From Ruminococcus sp. (GTDB taxonomy: Bacteria > Bacillota > Clostridia > Oscillospirales > Ruminococcaceae): a stretch of 39,822 bases of DNA. The DNA lies in the NCBI GenBank assembly GCA_014799785.1, contig JAAVHI010000035.1, positions 1-39,822 on the forward strand, read 5' to 3'. Of the stretch, positions 22,476 through 32,800 are shown in pieces; the stretch's first letter is position 1; each line of letters opens with the position of its first letter. Below the pieces are notes generated by a model. It saw only the letters and a list, made by a program, of their open reading frames with translations, was not told the origin of the DNA and did no database searches. A program made the translations under genes and the position numbers.

Positions 22476-24137
22476 ATGGATATGAATGATTTTTACAAAA
22501 GATTTATTTCGGATACCTACGATGAAAATGGTATGCTTACGGCGATCGACGTGCATATTCCTGACAACTACAACTTCGGTTACGACGTTATTGACGAGAT
22601 CGCAAGGCTCGACCCCGACCGCCGCGCTATGGTGTGGGTACACGAGGACGGTGAGGAGCATACCTTTACCTATTCGGAGCTTATGAAAAAATCAAATCAG
22701 ACTGCAAATATGCTTCTTGCACACGGCGTTAAAAAGGGAGACAAGGTGCTTTCGGTACTGAAAAGACACTACCAGTTCTGGTTCCTGACAATTGCGCTGT
22801 GCAAAATAGGCGCGGTGCTTATCCCTGCCACAAATCAGCTTATGAAGAAGGACTACACTTACCGTTTCAACGCTGCGGACGTTAAGTATGTGGTTGCAAC
22901 AGCAGACGGCGAGGTTTCCGATCACATTGAGGAAGCGATTGCGGAGTACGGCGGAATAAAGGAAAAATACATTGCAAGGGGAGACAGAGAGGGCTGGATT
23001 TCTTTTGACAAGGAGATCGAAAAGTACCCCGACACAATGGAGAGGATCGAAAACAAGGCTACCGATGATATGCTGCTGTACTTCACAAGCGGCACGACAG
23101 GCTATCCGAAAATGGTTCTCCACAGCCATTACTACGCCGTTGCACATATCCATACCGCAAAGCACTGGCATAATCTCACCGCGGACACGCTTCACTTCAC
23201 CATTTCCGAATCGGGTTGGGGCAAGTGTATGTGGGGCAAGATGTACGGTCAGTTCACCTGCGCTGCGGCTATTTTCGTGTACGATTTTACCCGCTTTCAT
23301 TCTGCGGATATACTTCAGAAAATTCAGGACTACAAGGTAACTTCCCTGTGTGCGCCTCCGACAATGTTCCGTATGTTCATAAAGGAGGGCATAGAGGGTT
23401 ACGACCTGTCGGGACTGAAATATTCCACTATCGCAGGCGAGGCTCTTAACCCCGAGGTCTACAACAGGTGGCTGGAGTACACGGGTCTGAAGCTTATGGA
23501 GGGCTTCGGTCAGACTGAGACGGTTCTTGTTGTGGGAAATCTTCCCGGAATGGAGCCTAAGCCCGGTTCAATGGGCAAGCCGTCGTTCCTGTATAATGTT
23601 GATATCGTTGACGAGGACGGAAACTCACTTCCCGCAGGCGAAACCGGCGAGATCGTTATTCGCACAAACGGCAGAGGCGATCAGGTCGGAATGTTCAAGG
23701 AATACTACAAAAATCCCGAGGAGACTGACAATTCCTGGAACAATAATATGTACCACACAGGCGATACCGCATGGCGCGACGAGGACGGCTACTATTGGTA
23801 TGTTGGACGTACCGACGACGTTATCAAGGCTTCCGGCTATCGTATCGGACCGTTTGAAATCGAAAGCGTTCTTATGGAACACCCCGCCGTTCTGGAAGTT
23901 GCGGTAACGGGTGCGAAAGATCCGATCAGAGGTCAGGTTGTAAAGGCAACTATAGTTCTTACAAAGGACTATAAGGACAAGGGCAACGACGCTCTCGTCA
24001 AAGAGCTTCAGGATCACGTCAAGAAAAACACCGCTCCCTATAAGTACCCCAGAATTGTGGAGTTTGTGGACGAGCTTCCTAAAACTATCAGCGGCAAGAT
24101 CAGGCGTGTTGCTATCCGTGACAATGACAATAAGTAA
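22476..24137 (+). CDS. AMP-forming acyl-CoA synthetase (acetyl-CoA synthetase-like)
   Basis: A 553-aa cytosolic enzyme of the ANL superfamily. The P-loop-like motif is LLYFTSGTTGYPKM, the A5 motif GFGQTETV, the A7/A8 motif YHTGDTAW... VGRTDDVIKASGYRIGP, and the catalytic Lys lies in LPKTISGKIRR near the C-terminus. It activates a carboxylic acid through an acyl-AMP. The length and SGWGKCMWGKMYGQF resemble the medium-chain/acetate group found next to XRE-cupin regulators in Clostridia. AAAGGA precedes the ATG. The exact substrate is not clear. Confidence 0.93.
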   Translation: MDMNDFYKRFISDTYDENGMLTAIDVHIPDNYNFGYDVIDEIARLDPDRRAMVWVHEDGEEHTFTYSELMKKSNQTANMLLAHGVKKGDKVLSVLKRHYQFWFLTIALCKIGAVLIPATNQLMKKDYTYRFNAADVKYVVATADGEVSDHIEEAIAEYGGIKEKYIARGDREGWISFDKEIEKYPDTMERIENKATDDMLLYFTSGTTGYPKMVLHSHYYAVAHIHTAKHWHNLTADTLHFTISESGWGKCMWGKMYGQFTCAAAIFVYDFTRFHSADILQKIQDYKVTSLCAPPTMFRMFIKEGIEGYDLSGLKYSTIAGEALNPEVYNRWLEYTGLKLMEGFGQTETVLVVGNLPGMEPKPGSMGKPSFLYNVDIVDEDGNSLPAGETGEIVIRTNGRGDQVGMFKEYYKNPEETDNSWNNNMYHTGDTAWRDEDGYYWYVGRTDDVIKASGYRIGPFEIESVLMEHPAVLEVAVTGAKDPIRGQVVKATIVLTKDYKDKGNDALVKELQDHVKKNTAPYKYPRIVEFVDELPKTISGKIRRVAIRDNDNK

Positions 24138-24516
24138 ATTTACAGGAAGAGCTGAACCTTAGACAGAACGGTACAGTGAATTATGTTAAACGGTTATGGA
24201 TTCAGTTCCATAGCCGTTTTATTTTTTCATTTTGTCAATAAGTTTGATAAATAACGCATATATACACATTAAAACCCGTTTCTTTAAAGCTGAAATACAT
24301 TGTTTTAAAATTAAAATAGAAGCCTCCTACAAAATAATAGAAAGCAAGATAAATCATATTATATGTTAAGAAAAACATATTTTTTAATATTGTATAATTT
24401 TCATAATAATGATAAAATAGTATTAACCTAAAAGGGAAAAAAGCCTTTATGGTCAGAATAAAAATAAATAATTTTAATTTGCCGTTTAATACTATTACAA
24501 TGCAGGAGGCGATGAT
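24138..24516. other. Intergenic region between acyl-CoA synthetase and GH2 genes
   Basis: Holds the synthetase terminator (24188-24220), then about 290 nt of very A+T-rich sequence with no ORF that I can support. A weak promoter candidate, TTGTAT (24390-24395) 17 nt TAAAAT (24413-24418), precedes the GH2 gene. No cre-like palindrome is visible here. Confidence 0.55.
24188..24220 (+). terminator. Terminator after acyl-CoA synthetase
   Basis: AACGGTTATGGA pairs with TCCATAGCCGTT (one G-U pair), with a 5-nt loop and a TTTTATTTTTT tail. Confidence 0.88.
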
Positions 24517-26664
24517 ATGGATAGTTTAATATTAAATAAAACTGATACAGCTTCACAAAATGTTTTAGGAAGAACAACTGTAAATTTTAACTCAAACTGG
24601 CGGTTTATAAAGCTTACTCAAAAGGACGGTCTTTCCAAACTTGCTTTTGAATCGACGGATTTTGACGACAGCACATGGGCTGAAATTTCCCTGCCGCACA
24701 CATGGAACAGCATTGACGGTGCTGACGGAAAGTCCGGAGGCGGTGAAGAAAAAGAGGGATATTACCGAGGCCTTGGCGGGTACAGAAAAACGTTTTATTT
24801 TTCCGAAAGCAAGTACGGAGGAAAATCTGTTTTTATTGAGTTTGAGGGTTCTAATACCGTTACCGAGCTTTATGTAAACGGCAGCTTTGCCAGCAGGCAC
24901 GAGGGCGGTTACTCGGCTTTCAGATTTGATATTACGTCCCTTATTAAGCTTGATTCGGAAAATATTTTCGCCGTTAAGGTGAACAATGCTCCCACGGATT
25001 ATATTGCACCGATTACTGAGCAGGGTGATTTTACAAAAATGGGCGGTATTTACCGTGACGTTACAATCATTGCGGCAGAGCCCGTACATATCGACCTTAT
25101 GGATTTCGGTTCGTCGGGAATTTATGTTACTCCTAAAAATATTTCGGAAAAGCACGCCGATGCCGACGTCCTTGTGAAGTTGTCAAACGACAGTGCGGAA
25201 AACAAATTAACATGCGTCACTGTAAATATTTCCGATATGGACGGCTGTGCTGTCATTTCCGAAAAACAGGAAATATTCCTGTCTGCAAATGATAAATCTC
25301 AGGTCGAATTTACCATGAAAATCAATGACCCGATTTTATGGAACGGTACCGAAAATCCCTATCTTTATACCGCCGAAATTACTGTTGAGGCAGACGGAAA
25401 AACTCTTGACGGATACAGACAAAAATTCGGCATACGGACGTATCACATTGACCCCGAAAACGGCTTTTTCCTCAACGGAAAATATCTCGGTCTGCATGGT
25501 GTGAACTATCACCAGGACAGCTTTGAAAACGGCTGGGCAATGACCGACGAGCAGCGGGAACGGGACTACGGCATAATGAAAGAAATGGGCTGCACATCTG
25601 TGAGAATGGCACATTATCAGCATGACCAATACGAATATGAGCTTTGCGACAGACTTGGGCTTACGGTATGGACGGAAGTCGGGATAGTCAACAAAATGTC
25701 CGCAGACGAAAACGACAGCCTTGCAGTTTCGGATAAGTTTGCCGACAACGCAAAGCAGCAGCTTACCGAGCTTATCCGCCAGAATTACAATCACCCGTCC
25801 GTAATAGTTTGGGGAATTTCAAATGAACTGCATCAGATGACAGACGAAATTTTCGGTATATATACGGAGCTTTGCCGTCTTGCAAAAGCAGAGGACAAAA
25901 CCCGTCTTATCACATTTGCCGACAACCAGTTTTGGGGAAAATTTTTGGAGCTTCCCACTGACGTCGTTGGATACAACAGGTATTTCGGCTGGTACAAGGA
26001 CGCGGGTTCTGCCGAAAAATTCGGTGAATGGCTGGATTCATACCACGGCACAAGGGACAGCCGTCCTATATGCGTTTCGGAATACGGGGGCGGGGGAGCG
26101 CTCTCTCAATTCAAGGATAACATTGACTGGCAGGCGGACATTGACCCATGGGGCGAGCGGCATTATCAGAATTACCAATCGGCAATGCACGAAAAAATCT
26201 GGGCGCAGTTTGCGGAAAGAAAATACCTTTGGAGCAAATATATCTGGTGTATGTTTGATTTTGCTTCCGACGGACGCAATGAGGGCGACACCAACGGTCA
26301 GAACGACAAGGGACTTGTTACCCGTGAGCGCATACCTAAGGACTCATTTTATTTTTACAAATCCGTTTGGAATGACAAGCCCATGCTTCATCTGACGGAA
26401 AAGGGATTCAGCCGCCGCGGAAGTGTTGTTCCGCAGATAAAGGCATACTCCAATGCAGACAGTGCAGAATTATTCATAGACGGCGTTTCTCAGGGCATAA
26501 TAAAGCGCGCCGATCTTGACAGCGATTTTTCAACGGTATTTATCTGGGAAAACGTTAAAATTGCAGAGGACAGAGAAAGTGCAATACTTGTAAAAGGCTT
26601 TTTTGAGGACGGAACAATTCTGGAGGACAAGGCGATGTGGACTGGAATTCATGCCGAAGCCTGA
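24517..26664 (+). CDS. GH2 glycoside hydrolase (beta-galactosidase-like)
   Basis: A 715-aa cytosolic enzyme. The N-terminal sugar-binding jelly roll covers about residues 20-190, an immunoglobulin-like domain about 195-305, and a TIM barrel about 310-620. GVNYHQD starts the barrel. The acid/base is Glu437 in WGISNELHQ and the nucleophile is Glu522 in CVSEYGGGGALS. A last beta domain follows. Beta-galactosidase is the best guess, but GH2 also includes beta-glucuronidases and mannosidases. No signal peptide is seen. GCAGGAGG precedes the ATG. Confidence 0.92.
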   Translation: MDSLILNKTDTASQNVLGRTTVNFNSNWRFIKLTQKDGLSKLAFESTDFDDSTWAEISLPHTWNSIDGADGKSGGGEEKEGYYRGLGGYRKTFYFSESKYGGKSVFIEFEGSNTVTELYVNGSFASRHEGGYSAFRFDITSLIKLDSENIFAVKVNNAPTDYIAPITEQGDFTKMGGIYRDVTIIAAEPVHIDLMDFGSSGIYVTPKNISEKHADADVLVKLSNDSAENKLTCVTVNISDMDGCAVISEKQEIFLSANDKSQVEFTMKINDPILWNGTENPYLYTAEITVEADGKTLDGYRQKFGIRTYHIDPENGFFLNGKYLGLHGVNYHQDSFENGWAMTDEQRERDYGIMKEMGCTSVRMAHYQHDQYEYELCDRLGLTVWTEVGIVNKMSADENDSLAVSDKFADNAKQQLTELIRQNYNHPSVIVWGISNELHQMTDEIFGIYTELCRLAKAEDKTRLITFADNQFWGKFLELPTDVVGYNRYFGWYKDAGSAEKFGEWLDSYHGTRDSRPICVSEYGGGGALSQFKDNIDWQADIDPWGERHYQNYQSAMHEKIWAQFAERKYLWSKYIWCMFDFASDGRNEGDTNGQNDKGLVTRERIPKDSFYFYKSVWNDKPMLHLTEKGFSRRGSVVPQIKAYSNADSAELFIDGVSQGIIKRADLDSDFSTVFIWENVKIAEDRESAILVKGFFEDGTILEDKAMWTGIHAEA

Positions 26665-26692
26665 AGCATACGGAGAAATTAATCAAATAAAA

Positions 26693-26730
26693 AATAACCG
26701 CTCATTGGCAGCTGCTCCCGAGCGGTTATT
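26693..26730. terminator. Bidirectional terminator between GH2 and EamA genes
   Basis: AATAACCGCTC (26693-26703) pairs perfectly with GAGCGGTTATT (26720-26730), 16-nt loop, with A-rich and T-containing flanks. It serves both convergent genes. Confidence 0.85.
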
Positions 26731-26738
26731 CTGTATAT

Positions 26739-27587
26739 TTACGGCAGTCCGGCCGCCTGAAAACCAAGTATTCCAAGCGCGCAAAGAATACTGCCTATCA
26801 GGTTTATTCCTGTGGGTCTTGTACTTTTTCTGAACAGATCGAGAATGAAAATTACAATAAGTATCATAGGCTGGATAAACGAATAATTTGTAAGACTTTG
26901 CGCCGCAACAGCGTTTTCTCCGAGAAGTCCGAGGGCGTTGGGAAGCTTGCATAAAATCACGATCAGCACGCCCTTTCGTCCCTCGGGACTGTCTGCGGCA
27001 ATTGACAAAGGCTTTGCGGACGGAATAAGAACGACCGCAAGAACAATAAGCGCAAAAAGCAGCGTAAGCGTTGAGGATATGTAATTTTCCGCCGCTTTCA
27101 TAATAAAGCCGTATCCGAATTTTACAGAAATATAAATTATCAGCGGGATAATTATTTTTGAATAACTGACCTTTTTTCTGCCAGACCTTGCGATCATTAT
27201 AAGTCCCGCGACGGTGATGATTATGCACAGTATTTTTAATATGCTGATACTTTGACTGTACATGATCATATCGGTAAAATACGACATAAAAAGCGTTATC
27301 CCAAGCCATGCCTTTAACTCAAAAACCGACATTTCGCTTAATATTTTTGCGCTCATGGAAAATTCAAAATATTTGCACGCAGCTATCAATAATATAAAAA
27401 CAAATGTCAGCGGCGAAAATGTAAACGTTCTGTCAAAAAACGGCAGCAGCAAAGCAAGAAACGGAACAGTTCCAACAGCCATTAAAAACGCAAGCTGCGA
27501 ACCGTTGAATTTTGCTTTGCTGACTGCATATTTATCGTTAAGTGAACAAATCGTATATAACGCCACAACCGACAGCATTATAAGCAT
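26739..27587 (-). CDS. EamA/DMT-family membrane transporter
   Basis: A 282-aa inner-membrane protein with about ten hydrophobic segments in two similar halves, as in drug/metabolite transporters. The second half starts near SYSKIIIPLIIYISVKFGYG, and the end has FIQPMILIVIFILDLFRKSTRPTG in part, a typical EamA ending. The substrate is unknown; a sugar, sugar acid or metabolite is plausible beside the reductase and glycosidase. GGAGG precedes the ATG. It starts 17 nt after the aldo/keto reductase stop, in one operon. Confidence 0.85.
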   Translation of the reverse strand: MLIMLSVVALYTICSLNDKYAVSKAKFNGSQLAFLMAVGTVPFLALLLPFFDRTFTFSPLTFVFILLIAACKYFEFSMSAKILSEMSVFELKAWLGITLFMSYFTDMIMYSQSISILKILCIIITVAGLIMIARSGRKKVSYSKIIIPLIIYISVKFGYGFIMKAAENYISSTLTLLFALIVLAVVLIPSAKPLSIAADSPEGRKGVLIVILCKLPNALGLLGENAVAAQSLTNYSFIQPMILIVIFILDLFRKSTRPTGINLIGSILCALGILGFQAAGLP

Positions 27588-27604
27588 TTGTAAACCTCCG
27601 ATAA

Positions 27605-28597
27605 TTATTCCGCAAGTATCTTTTCGATTTCTGCAATTTCTTCCTCGGAAAAATCAAGCTTTTCAATACAGGCGGCGTTTTCAATTATCTGCTCGGGACG
27701 GCTTGCTCCGATAAGAACGGTTGCCACCGCTTCATTATGCAGAACCCATGACAGAGCCATCTGCGAAAGCTTTTGACCGCGCTTTTCGGCAATTGCGTTA
27801 AGCTTTTTCAAGCGTGAGACCATTTCGTCATTAAGCTCGTTGCCCAGCCATGTCGCACCCTTGCCTACCCTTGAATCCTGCGGTACGCCGTTAAGATATT
27901 TATTTGTCAGCAATCCCTGATAAAGTGGCGAAAATACCGCAAGTCCTATTCCGTTTTCTTGTGCATATTTGTCAAGTTTATCGCTTTCAATCCAACGGTT
28001 CAGCATGGAATATGACGGCTGATTCAAAACAAACGGAGTACGAAGTTCACGGAATATTTTTGTAATTTCTTCCGTCTGCTGCCTGCCGTAATTGGATATA
28101 CCCACATACAAAGCTTTGCCCTGTCTTACAGCATTATCGAGCGCAAGAGCGGTTTCTTCAAGCGGCGTATTCGGGTCAAAAATGTGATGATAATAAATAT
28201 CAACATAATCAAGCCCCATACGCTTCAGGCTCTGGTCAAGAGAAGCGGTAAGATATTTCCTTGAACCGTTTCTGTCGCCGTAAGGCCCTGCCCACATCTC
28301 ATAGCCTGCTTTCGTGGAAATACACATCTCGTCGCGGTAATTTTTCATACTGCCGAGAATTTTCCCGAAGTTTTCCTCTGCGCTTCCGTTGTACGGATTT
28401 CCGTAATTGTTTGCAAGGTCGAAATGAGTTATACCGAGATCAAAGGCTGTATGAACCATATTTTCCATATTCGCAAAGCAGCCCGTATGTCCGAAATTCT
28501 GCCACAGCCCGAGAGAAACGACGGGCAGTTTCAGTCCGCTTTTTCCGCACCGTCTGTAAACCATTTTATCATACCTTTTTTCATCTGCAATAAACAT
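27605..28597 (-). CDS. Aldo/keto reductase (YghZ-like)
   Basis: A 330-aa NADPH-dependent oxidoreductase of the voltage-gated K-channel beta-like/YghZ branch. The N-terminus MVYRRCGKSGLKLPVVSLG and the tetrad elements FDLANNYGNPY (Asp, Tyr), STKAGY (Lys) and YYHH (His) are visible. VLIGASRPEQIIENA is the NADP phosphate-binding end. YghZ-type enzymes reduce L-glyceraldehyde 3-phosphate and other aldehydes. AAAGGAGG (28609-28616) precedes ATG 28597. It forms an operon with the transporter; the divergent AraC protein is a probable regulator. Confidence 0.93.
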   Translation of the reverse strand: MFIADEKRYDKMVYRRCGKSGLKLPVVSLGLWQNFGHTGCFANMENMVHTAFDLGITHFDLANNYGNPYNGSAEENFGKILGSMKNYRDEMCISTKAGYEMWAGPYGDRNGSRKYLTASLDQSLKRMGLDYVDIYYHHIFDPNTPLEETALALDNAVRQGKALYVGISNYGRQQTEEITKIFRELRTPFVLNQPSYSMLNRWIESDKLDKYAQENGIGLAVFSPLYQGLLTNKYLNGVPQDSRVGKGATWLGNELNDEMVSRLKKLNAIAEKRGQKLSQMALSWVLHNEAVATVLIGASRPEQIIENAACIEKLDFSEEEIAEIEKILAE

Positions 28598-28600
28598 ATC

Positions 28601-28794
28601 CTATTTTCCTCCTTTAAATTCGGGCAGTTCGTCAAGATCAATAACATATTTATTGTTATAAATTGCCTTCAGATCGTCAGCATTGACGTTCTTATGCAGC
28701 GCACGGTTTTGCCCGCAGAAGTGCTTTCCGAACAGTCAGACGCCGAAAATGCTAATACGATCGCAGACTTAGCTGCCATAGCTTTCTTCTTCAT
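28601..28794 (-). pseudogene. Decayed small lipoprotein-like gene
   Basis: Read leftward, ATG at 28794 opens MKKKAMAAKSAIVLAFSASDC, a signal-like start with a lipobox-like end. The frame then stops after about 41 residues. A second frame immediately after reads NVNADDLKAIYNNKYVIDLD and ELPEFKGGK to a TAG at 28601, and looks like a genuine coding tail. One indel between the two would join them. The remnant abuts the reductase gene (28597). Confidence 0.5.
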
Positions 28795-28813
28795 AATATT
28801 TAATTATACACCA

Positions 28814-28842
28814 TTGACATGTAAAAATCAATAGTATATAAT
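28814..28842 (+). promoter_or_regulatory. Promoter of the AraC-type regulator
   Basis: TTGACA (28814-28819), 17-nt spacer, TATAAT (28837-28842), 34 nt before the GTG start. Confidence 0.85.
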
Positions 28843-28876
28843 ATGATTATATTAACATATCATAGGAAGTGAAAAA

Positions 28877-29638
28877 GTGATTTATATAAGAAGAATGGGC
28901 TGCGGTGCCGAACATGACGAGAACTTTGAAGTAAACAGACCCGACGGATACGACTGCTGCTTGCTGCTGTTCTTAAAAACAAAGGCGAAATTTATTCTTG
29001 ACGGCCGTGAGGTTATTACAGAGCCCGACACATTTATTGCATTTAACAAATACTCTCCGCATAAATACAGCGCATATGAGGGAAAATATATCAACCATTG
29101 GCTGCATATTGAATTTCCCGATGAAATATATTCAAGCATGAACGCCTTGTTTGACCGCCCGGTTCACATTGGTTCGGCAGTAAAAATTGATGAATATATG
29201 CACCTTATAAGCGACGCATTTTGCCGTACGAGAACCGAGAAAATATGCGCCTGTCTGATTACCGCAATGCTTGAAGAGATCATGGATGTTTTAAATCAGC
29301 CTCATATGCAGAATACCCATTTTTCAAATCTTGTCGCCCTGCGAAAGGAAATATATTCTCACCCTGAGCATGATTGGTCGATCAGGAAAATGGCAGAAAT
29401 AATCCATGTCAGCGAGCCGTATTTTCAGGAGCTTTACAAAAAAGCCTTTGAAATATCCTGTGGAACGGATATTATTTACAGCAGGATAGAGTCTGCAAAA
29501 ATGCTGTTGTCAGGTACACTGCTGACGGCTTCCGAAATTGCATTCAAATGCGGTTACAGCAGTCCTGTGCATTTTTCAAGGCAGTTTAAACAAATCACAG
29601 GATATTCACCTATTGAATACAGGAAAGCGCAGCTATAA
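28877..29638 (+). CDS. AraC-family transcriptional regulator
   Basis: A 253-aa protein starting at GTG after AGGAAGTG. Residues about 20-130 are a cupin-type sensor (KFILDGREVITEPDTFIAFNKYSPHKY in part), and residues about 150-253 carry two helix-turn-helices. These include WSIRKMAEIIHVSEPYFQELYKK and the AraC signature ASEIAFKCGYSSPVHFSRQFKQITGYSPIEYR in part. It diverges from the reductase/transporter operon and lies near the GH2 gene, so control of sugar use is likely. The inducer is unknown. Confidence 0.93.
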   Translation: MIYIRRMGCGAEHDENFEVNRPDGYDCCLLLFLKTKAKFILDGREVITEPDTFIAFNKYSPHKYSAYEGKYINHWLHIEFPDEIYSSMNALFDRPVHIGSAVKIDEYMHLISDAFCRTRTEKICACLITAMLEEIMDVLNQPHMQNTHFSNLVALRKEIYSHPEHDWSIRKMAEIIHVSEPYFQELYKKAFEISCGTDIIYSRIESAKMLLSGTLLTASEIAFKCGYSSPVHFSRQFKQITGYSPIEYRKAQL

Positions 29639-29741
29639 AAGGAATAGATCATACACCGACTAAAATTAAATTTTCTGCCGGCTCTTTAAGCACATCTTTC
29701 TTGAAAATAAAAATTTCGGAATATTCATAAATACTTGTATT

Positions 29742-29768
29742 CGGACTATTCTTGGATAGTCCGTTTTT
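29742..29768 (+). terminator. Terminator after the AraC gene
   Basis: CGGACTAT-TCTTGG-ATAGTCCG, a perfect 8-bp stem followed by T5. The rest of 29639-29853 shows no supported gene. Confidence 0.88.
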
Positions 29769-29853
29769 CATGGCCAAGGCTTTAGTGTAGATTTTCTTAA
29801 ACTCGGAATCATTTTTTCTGAACTTATGTTTAACGTATAAGCCTCGTTTCCGC

Positions 29854-32800
29854 TCACCATTTCCAATCAGACATAAAGCGTGTCAGCTTGGTGTCGTCAC
29901 CGCTTTTTTTCTGCTGCTTTTTAAGCTCGTTCAGAACGCCCAAAGCGATAAGGGCTGCTCCCGCTATCAAAAGGTATATAAGCCATGCTATGCTGTCAAG
30001 ACGGCTTATGCTGAGCAATACCGCCGACACCACCATTGAAGCGACCGCAAGTACAAACCAGCGTTTTTTCTTGATAATAAACGATACCGCAAGCATTATA
30101 AACAATACCACTCCGATGAAGATGGAATCAAAATTGTTTCCCGAAGCCATAGCGTCAATGAACAGTACAATAAGCGAAATTATCGCCGATATAAAGGCAA
30201 AGTTGTAGACCGCAGGCAAAGCGTCATGCCAGATAAAGCGTAAAATTACGCAGAAGATGACCACGGGCAGCAGGTTGAACTGCACTGCTATCAGTCCGGG
30301 TACGGTGAAAAACGGCATAGTCCACCACAGCGGGAACAGGAAAGCCGCGGCAACCGTCAGGATTGTCCTGTTGGCTTTTGAGGACTGTCCACTGCGCATT
30401 AAATTTACCGTAAGCAGAGCGAACATCAGTATGCTTGCCCATTTCCAATTGCTGCCATACGATTGGCCGAAAGCTATTGCTGCCGATAAAAATGCGGCTA
30501 TGCTGAAAATGTCCAGATAATATTTTTCCCAAAGCTTTTTGCGGAACATGACGTGTCCCAAGGCTGCAAAAATTATCGCAAAAAGCAATGCGGCGGCAGG
30601 TTCGGCAACGTCGGAAATTATCATCAGACCCGCTAAAACAGGAAAGATAAGCGGCAGGGTGTTTCTGCGGAAAATCGACAAAATCAGGGCGCACACCGCC
30701 AAAACAATGCCGAAGATCATCATCGGGACAAGTTCCTCTTCACGGGATATCCACAGCAGGATTCCCGACAGAGCCGGCATTGCGTACCACAGAAAATGCT
30801 CGGTGTGCTTTGCGGTTTTTTCAAAGCAGCCGAAAGCCGTTCCGGCAATATTTACCGCGAATATCATAAGAGCTGCGACCGACGGGAAGCACATTACAAT
30901 TTCGGGGTCTGCATAACGTACTCCCACAAAGATCATGGTCAGCAGGATCATGCCGTGGAGGAAGTGTATCTGCGCATATTTTCCCCTCGGAAATGCATAC
31001 TTGAAAAGGTAAAAAGCGGTGTATACCGTTACTGCCAGCGGCGGTACGAAATCGCTCGCCGAATCCGCCAACGACGTGATAATAAAGAGCGGAACGGATA
31101 CAGCCGCCGCAATGCCGTAAGCCTTGGCGTAATTTTCCGCACCCTTTATAAACAGCAGTACGGCAGCGGTTACGCAGGTCAGCAGGATTATTACCGCAAG
31201 AGAATCGGAGGAAAGACTTCCCGACAGCAGGGAAATGTCGCATATCTCAAAGATGTCATAAATGTGGAAAAACGATAAAAATGTCAGTACGGGACATACT
31301 ATCGGGGCAATTTTTTTGTGGTTTGAAAGAATTACCGAAACTATTGCCAGCGCCGTAATTGCAATGTTGATGACCGAGCTTTGCAGAGTGTACATATTTA
31401 ACGGCGTCAAAATTATTGTACACCAAAAAGCGTAGACTGCCAAAATAATATCATTTATCGGGACATAAAGCCTGTCCCGAAGCCCCGTAAAGCGCGTGAC
31501 GCAGAAGTATGTCAGAACTGCAGCGTAGGAGACCACAAGTGTGTAAACGGCGAATTGTGTTCCCCCTAAAATAAGCTGTGCGGCAGCAGACGACAGAAGC
31601 AGAATTGCTCCGAAGGACATGGCTTTATAGTACGCTGTCCTGTACCGCAGAGCGAAGATAAGCATCTCCGCAAAAACTGCGGCAAGGGCGATAACAAGGG
31701 CAGGGGAGGGCGCTTCAAGTCTGTTGAACATTATCGTGTTTTCCAAAAATGCACAGAATCCCGTTATGCCTGCGGCGGCTATTCCCAGTATGTTCAGTGC
31801 TTTTTTTAACGCCTCGGGGAATATTCCCATAACCGACAGAACTCCGCATATCAGCGCAGTCGCGGCAATTATACATATGATCTCCGAAAAATCGCCGGGG
31901 TCGAAGCCTATGAACATGGATGTTGTAATAAAAAATGCAAAGGCTATGGCTCCCGCCGTGCTTCCCTTGTCGGTAACGGTCTTTGTGAGGAAGCATACCG
32001 AGAATATTGCAAATGCTGCCAGAGAAACAAATCCGCTTTCGGCAGCGAACAGGGAGATAATACTCAAGGCCCATGCGTTTACTGCGGAAAATCGGCTGAA
32101 CTCTGCGGAAAAAACGTTATCCTCGCCAAAAAGCCGCTCAAACAGCTTCTGCACCGTCGGTTCCAATATTGCAACCGCAAGGGCAAATACCGACGCTGCC
32201 AGGGCGGTAACGCTTCCGTTCGGTGATATCTGCCATATAAGCGACACTGCCGCTGCGGAAAATGTGTAGAAAGACACCGCCGCAAAAAAGCGGTTTTTGT
32301 AATCGTGCGCACCCTTGAAAAACGGTACACATACCGTCAGGAATATTGCGGCAAGAACAGCCGCTCTGCCGTCCCCCGTAAAGGAGAAGTACTCGCCGAA
32401 TACCTTTAGTATTCCTGCGGCAACCACGGCGGAGGGAAGAAAAATGCTTCCCAGAATATAAAAAACTCTTCCCGTCTGGGGCAGCTTGAGCTTCCGTTCG
32501 GAGACGGAATGGATCGCAAAAAATATTGCCGAAAAGGAAATAAGTACTACCGATTTGAAAAATGTGTTAAGGACGCCCCATGTTGCCACTGCAAAAATGA
32601 AGCCCGAAAGTGATATGAGCAATGCGCCTAAGATCAGGATTATATTGATCGTGCTGACGCTTTTTTTAGGAGTTTCCACGGCAGCTACGGGTTGTGGAGC
32701 GTACACAGTTTCGGCTTTGTCAGTGAAAACTGTTTCCGTGTTTTCGGGCACGGGCTGCGGACTTATTACGGGAGCGCTTGGCATATTATACTGCGGCAAA

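Noticed and set aside
24138..24516. A small gene or structured RNA in the A+T-rich gap
   Set aside because: Apart from the terminator near 24188-24220, no ribosome site with a usable frame and no convincing stem were found.
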